Shown here one piece after another: positions 5,233 through 6,063 of a stretch of 6,063 nucleotides of DNA (its first letter is position 1; the number at the start of each line of letters is the position of its first letter). Made by a program: the position numbers and the translations under genes. The DNA is from Acidobacteriota bacterium (GTDB lineage Bacteria > Acidobacteriota > Terriglobia > Terriglobales > Acidobacteriaceae): positions 1-6,063 of the forward strand of contig JAJZIF010000254.1 of NCBI GenBank assembly GCA_021810735.1. Direction: 5' to 3'. Under the pieces are notes generated by a model. That model was not told where the DNA came from, searched no databases, and saw only the letters and a program-made list of their open reading frames with translations.

Positions 5233-6063
5233 GCGGTTTCCACCTTGAAGCCGGCTTGCTCCATTTGGGCGGTGAGAAAGGACGCGACTCTGCCCGCATC
5301 CTTCGCGGACAGGCCGTGGGTCACCATCGCGCCGTCGAAACGAGCGCTTTTCAGGCAGGCCAGATAGTGAGGATAATCCAGGACTCCGCACCCAGCAGCG
5401 GTAAAACCGCCCGATGGTGTGCGGTCTTTGGCATGGCCCATCACGATGCTGTCGGCCAGCAGGTCGACCGCTTCCGCAACAAGACGCCTTTGCTCTTCCA
5501 GCGAGGCTGTTTCGAAGAGGTTCGCGGGATCGAGAACGATTTTGAGACGAGGGCTCTTGATCTCATCAAGCAACTGCCGCGCAGTGCGCGCCGAATGGAC
5601 GACATTGGACAGTTCGGGCTCAATGCCAAGGAAGATGTCATGCTTGTCCGCGATTCCGACGGCGACCTCCATCGATGCGAACAGGTCTTTCCAGGCCGCG
5701 ACGCTTCTATTCTCAGGGTGGTCGCGCCACTGATCGTCCGGGTCGCGCGTCCCGGTGCAAAGCGTGATGAGATTGGTCTTCATCCCGGCGGCTGCACGGG
5801 CAAGATTCGCCAATCGCTCGTGGCCGTTGGCGCGGATAGAGGCATCGGGATGGATCATGTTGTACGTACCGGAGAGCGCGGCGATGGTGATCTGACTCTT
5901 TGCCGCTGCGACCGCGATGTCTTGCACAACTTCGGTAGGGATGTTGTCCGGCAGGGAAGGCAAGCCTGAACATGCCATGTTGTATTGCACTGCGGCATAT
6001 CCTGCCGTCGCAGCGGCCGGCAGCACCTGGTCAGGACTATTTCCTTCGAAGGTCTTCGCAAAA
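5217..6063 (-). CDS. xylose-isomerase-like TIM-barrel sugar (phosphate) isomerase/epimerase, 5' end outside the window
   Basis: Member of the AP-endonuclease-2/xylose-isomerase-like TIM-barrel family, which contains sugar isomerases, sugar 3-epimerases and inosose enzymes. An in-frame GTG exists at 6026, but the frame stays open to the window edge, and the 12 extra codons (FAKTFEGNSPDQ) lead naturally into the first barrel strand. The true start is therefore probably just beyond the window. Numbering from that GTG, the metal ligands are E136 in GIEPE, D166 in VLDPANLFE and H198 in GHAKD. GCGVLDYPHYL (212-222) is the usual loop before the final helix. The fourth metal position, commonly glutamate, reads VTHGLS with H237. 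No transmembrane segment is seen. It is the first visible gene of the operon and overlaps the hydrolase by 16 bp. Aldose-ketose isomerase, 3-epimerase and hydroxypyruvate-isomerase-like roles all remain possible. Confidence 0.88.
   Translation of the reverse strand, partial: FAKTFEGNSPDQVLPAAATAGYAAVQYNMACSGLPSLPDNIPTEVVQDIAVAAAKSQITIAALSGTYNMIHPDASIRANGHERLANLARAAAGMKTNLITLCTGTRDPDDQWRDHPENRSVAAWKDLFASMEVAVGIADKHDIFLGIEPELSNVVHSARTARQLLDEIKSPRLKIVLDPANLFETASLEEQRRLVAEAVDLLADSIVMGHAKDRTPSGGFTAAGCGVLDYPHYLACLKSARFDGAMVTHGLSAKDAGRVASFLTAQMEQAGFKVETACLQQ

Noticed and set aside
5233..5391. 53-residue N-terminal extension of the alpha/beta hydrolase
   Set aside because: It would overlap the isomerase deeply and lies upstream of a well-spaced AAGGTGG and ATG; its composition is Arg/Ser/Gly-rich and unlike a hydrolase domain.
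5085..5969. Long plus-strand open frame opposite the isomerase and hydrolase (294 codons)
   Set aside because: It spans the boundary of two well-supported genes on the other strand and has no recognisable motif.

Overview
The window is a moderately GC-rich, gene-dense bacterial stretch in which every supported gene lies on the minus strand. No rRNA, tRNA, CRISPR array, transposase or phage gene is visible. Codon use looks even across the genes. The best guess at the host is a soil-type bacterium such as an Acidobacteriota. This rests mainly on a dispersed-repeat motif in the intergenic gap (minus strand GTCATTCTGAGCG followed by CAGCGAAGAATCC), which I recall from such genomes. It is inference and not proof.

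Right part (6063 down to 2719, read leftward): four tightly packed genes form a probable carbohydrate-catabolism operon. In order they are a xylose-isomerase-like TIM-barrel sugar (phosphate) isomerase/epimerase, open at the right window edge; an alpha/beta hydrolase (16-bp overlap with the gene before it); a divergent ribulose-phosphate-3-epimerase-family protein (8-bp overlap); and a ROK-family sugar kinase (20-nt gap). The overlaps imply one mRNA and translational coupling. The set isomerase/epimerase, sugar kinase and sugar-phosphate 3-epimerase suggests that an uncommon sugar is isomerised, phosphorylated and epimerised into central metabolism. The ROK kinase plus RPE-like pair recalls the allose (als) genes of E. 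coli, but the substrate cannot be read from sequence. The operon promoter lies outside the window.

Middle gap (2413-2718): there is no gene here. It holds an imperfect palindromic repeat element of about 151 bp (2572-2722), whose end supplies the stop codon of the ROK gene. Beside the next gene it holds a perfect 31-nt palindrome (2416-2446) that overlaps a strong-looking sigma70-type promoter.

Left part (2412 down to 132): a MarR-family regulator followed 10 nt later by a ClC-family chloride channel/transporter with two C-terminal CBS domains. The palindrome covers the marR promoter, so the pair is probably an autoregulated two-gene operon. The promoter position implies a leaderless or nearly leaderless marR mRNA.

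Left edge: a perfect Shine-Dalgarno sequence with an ATG at position 5 marks the beginning of a further minus-strand gene that leaves the window at once.
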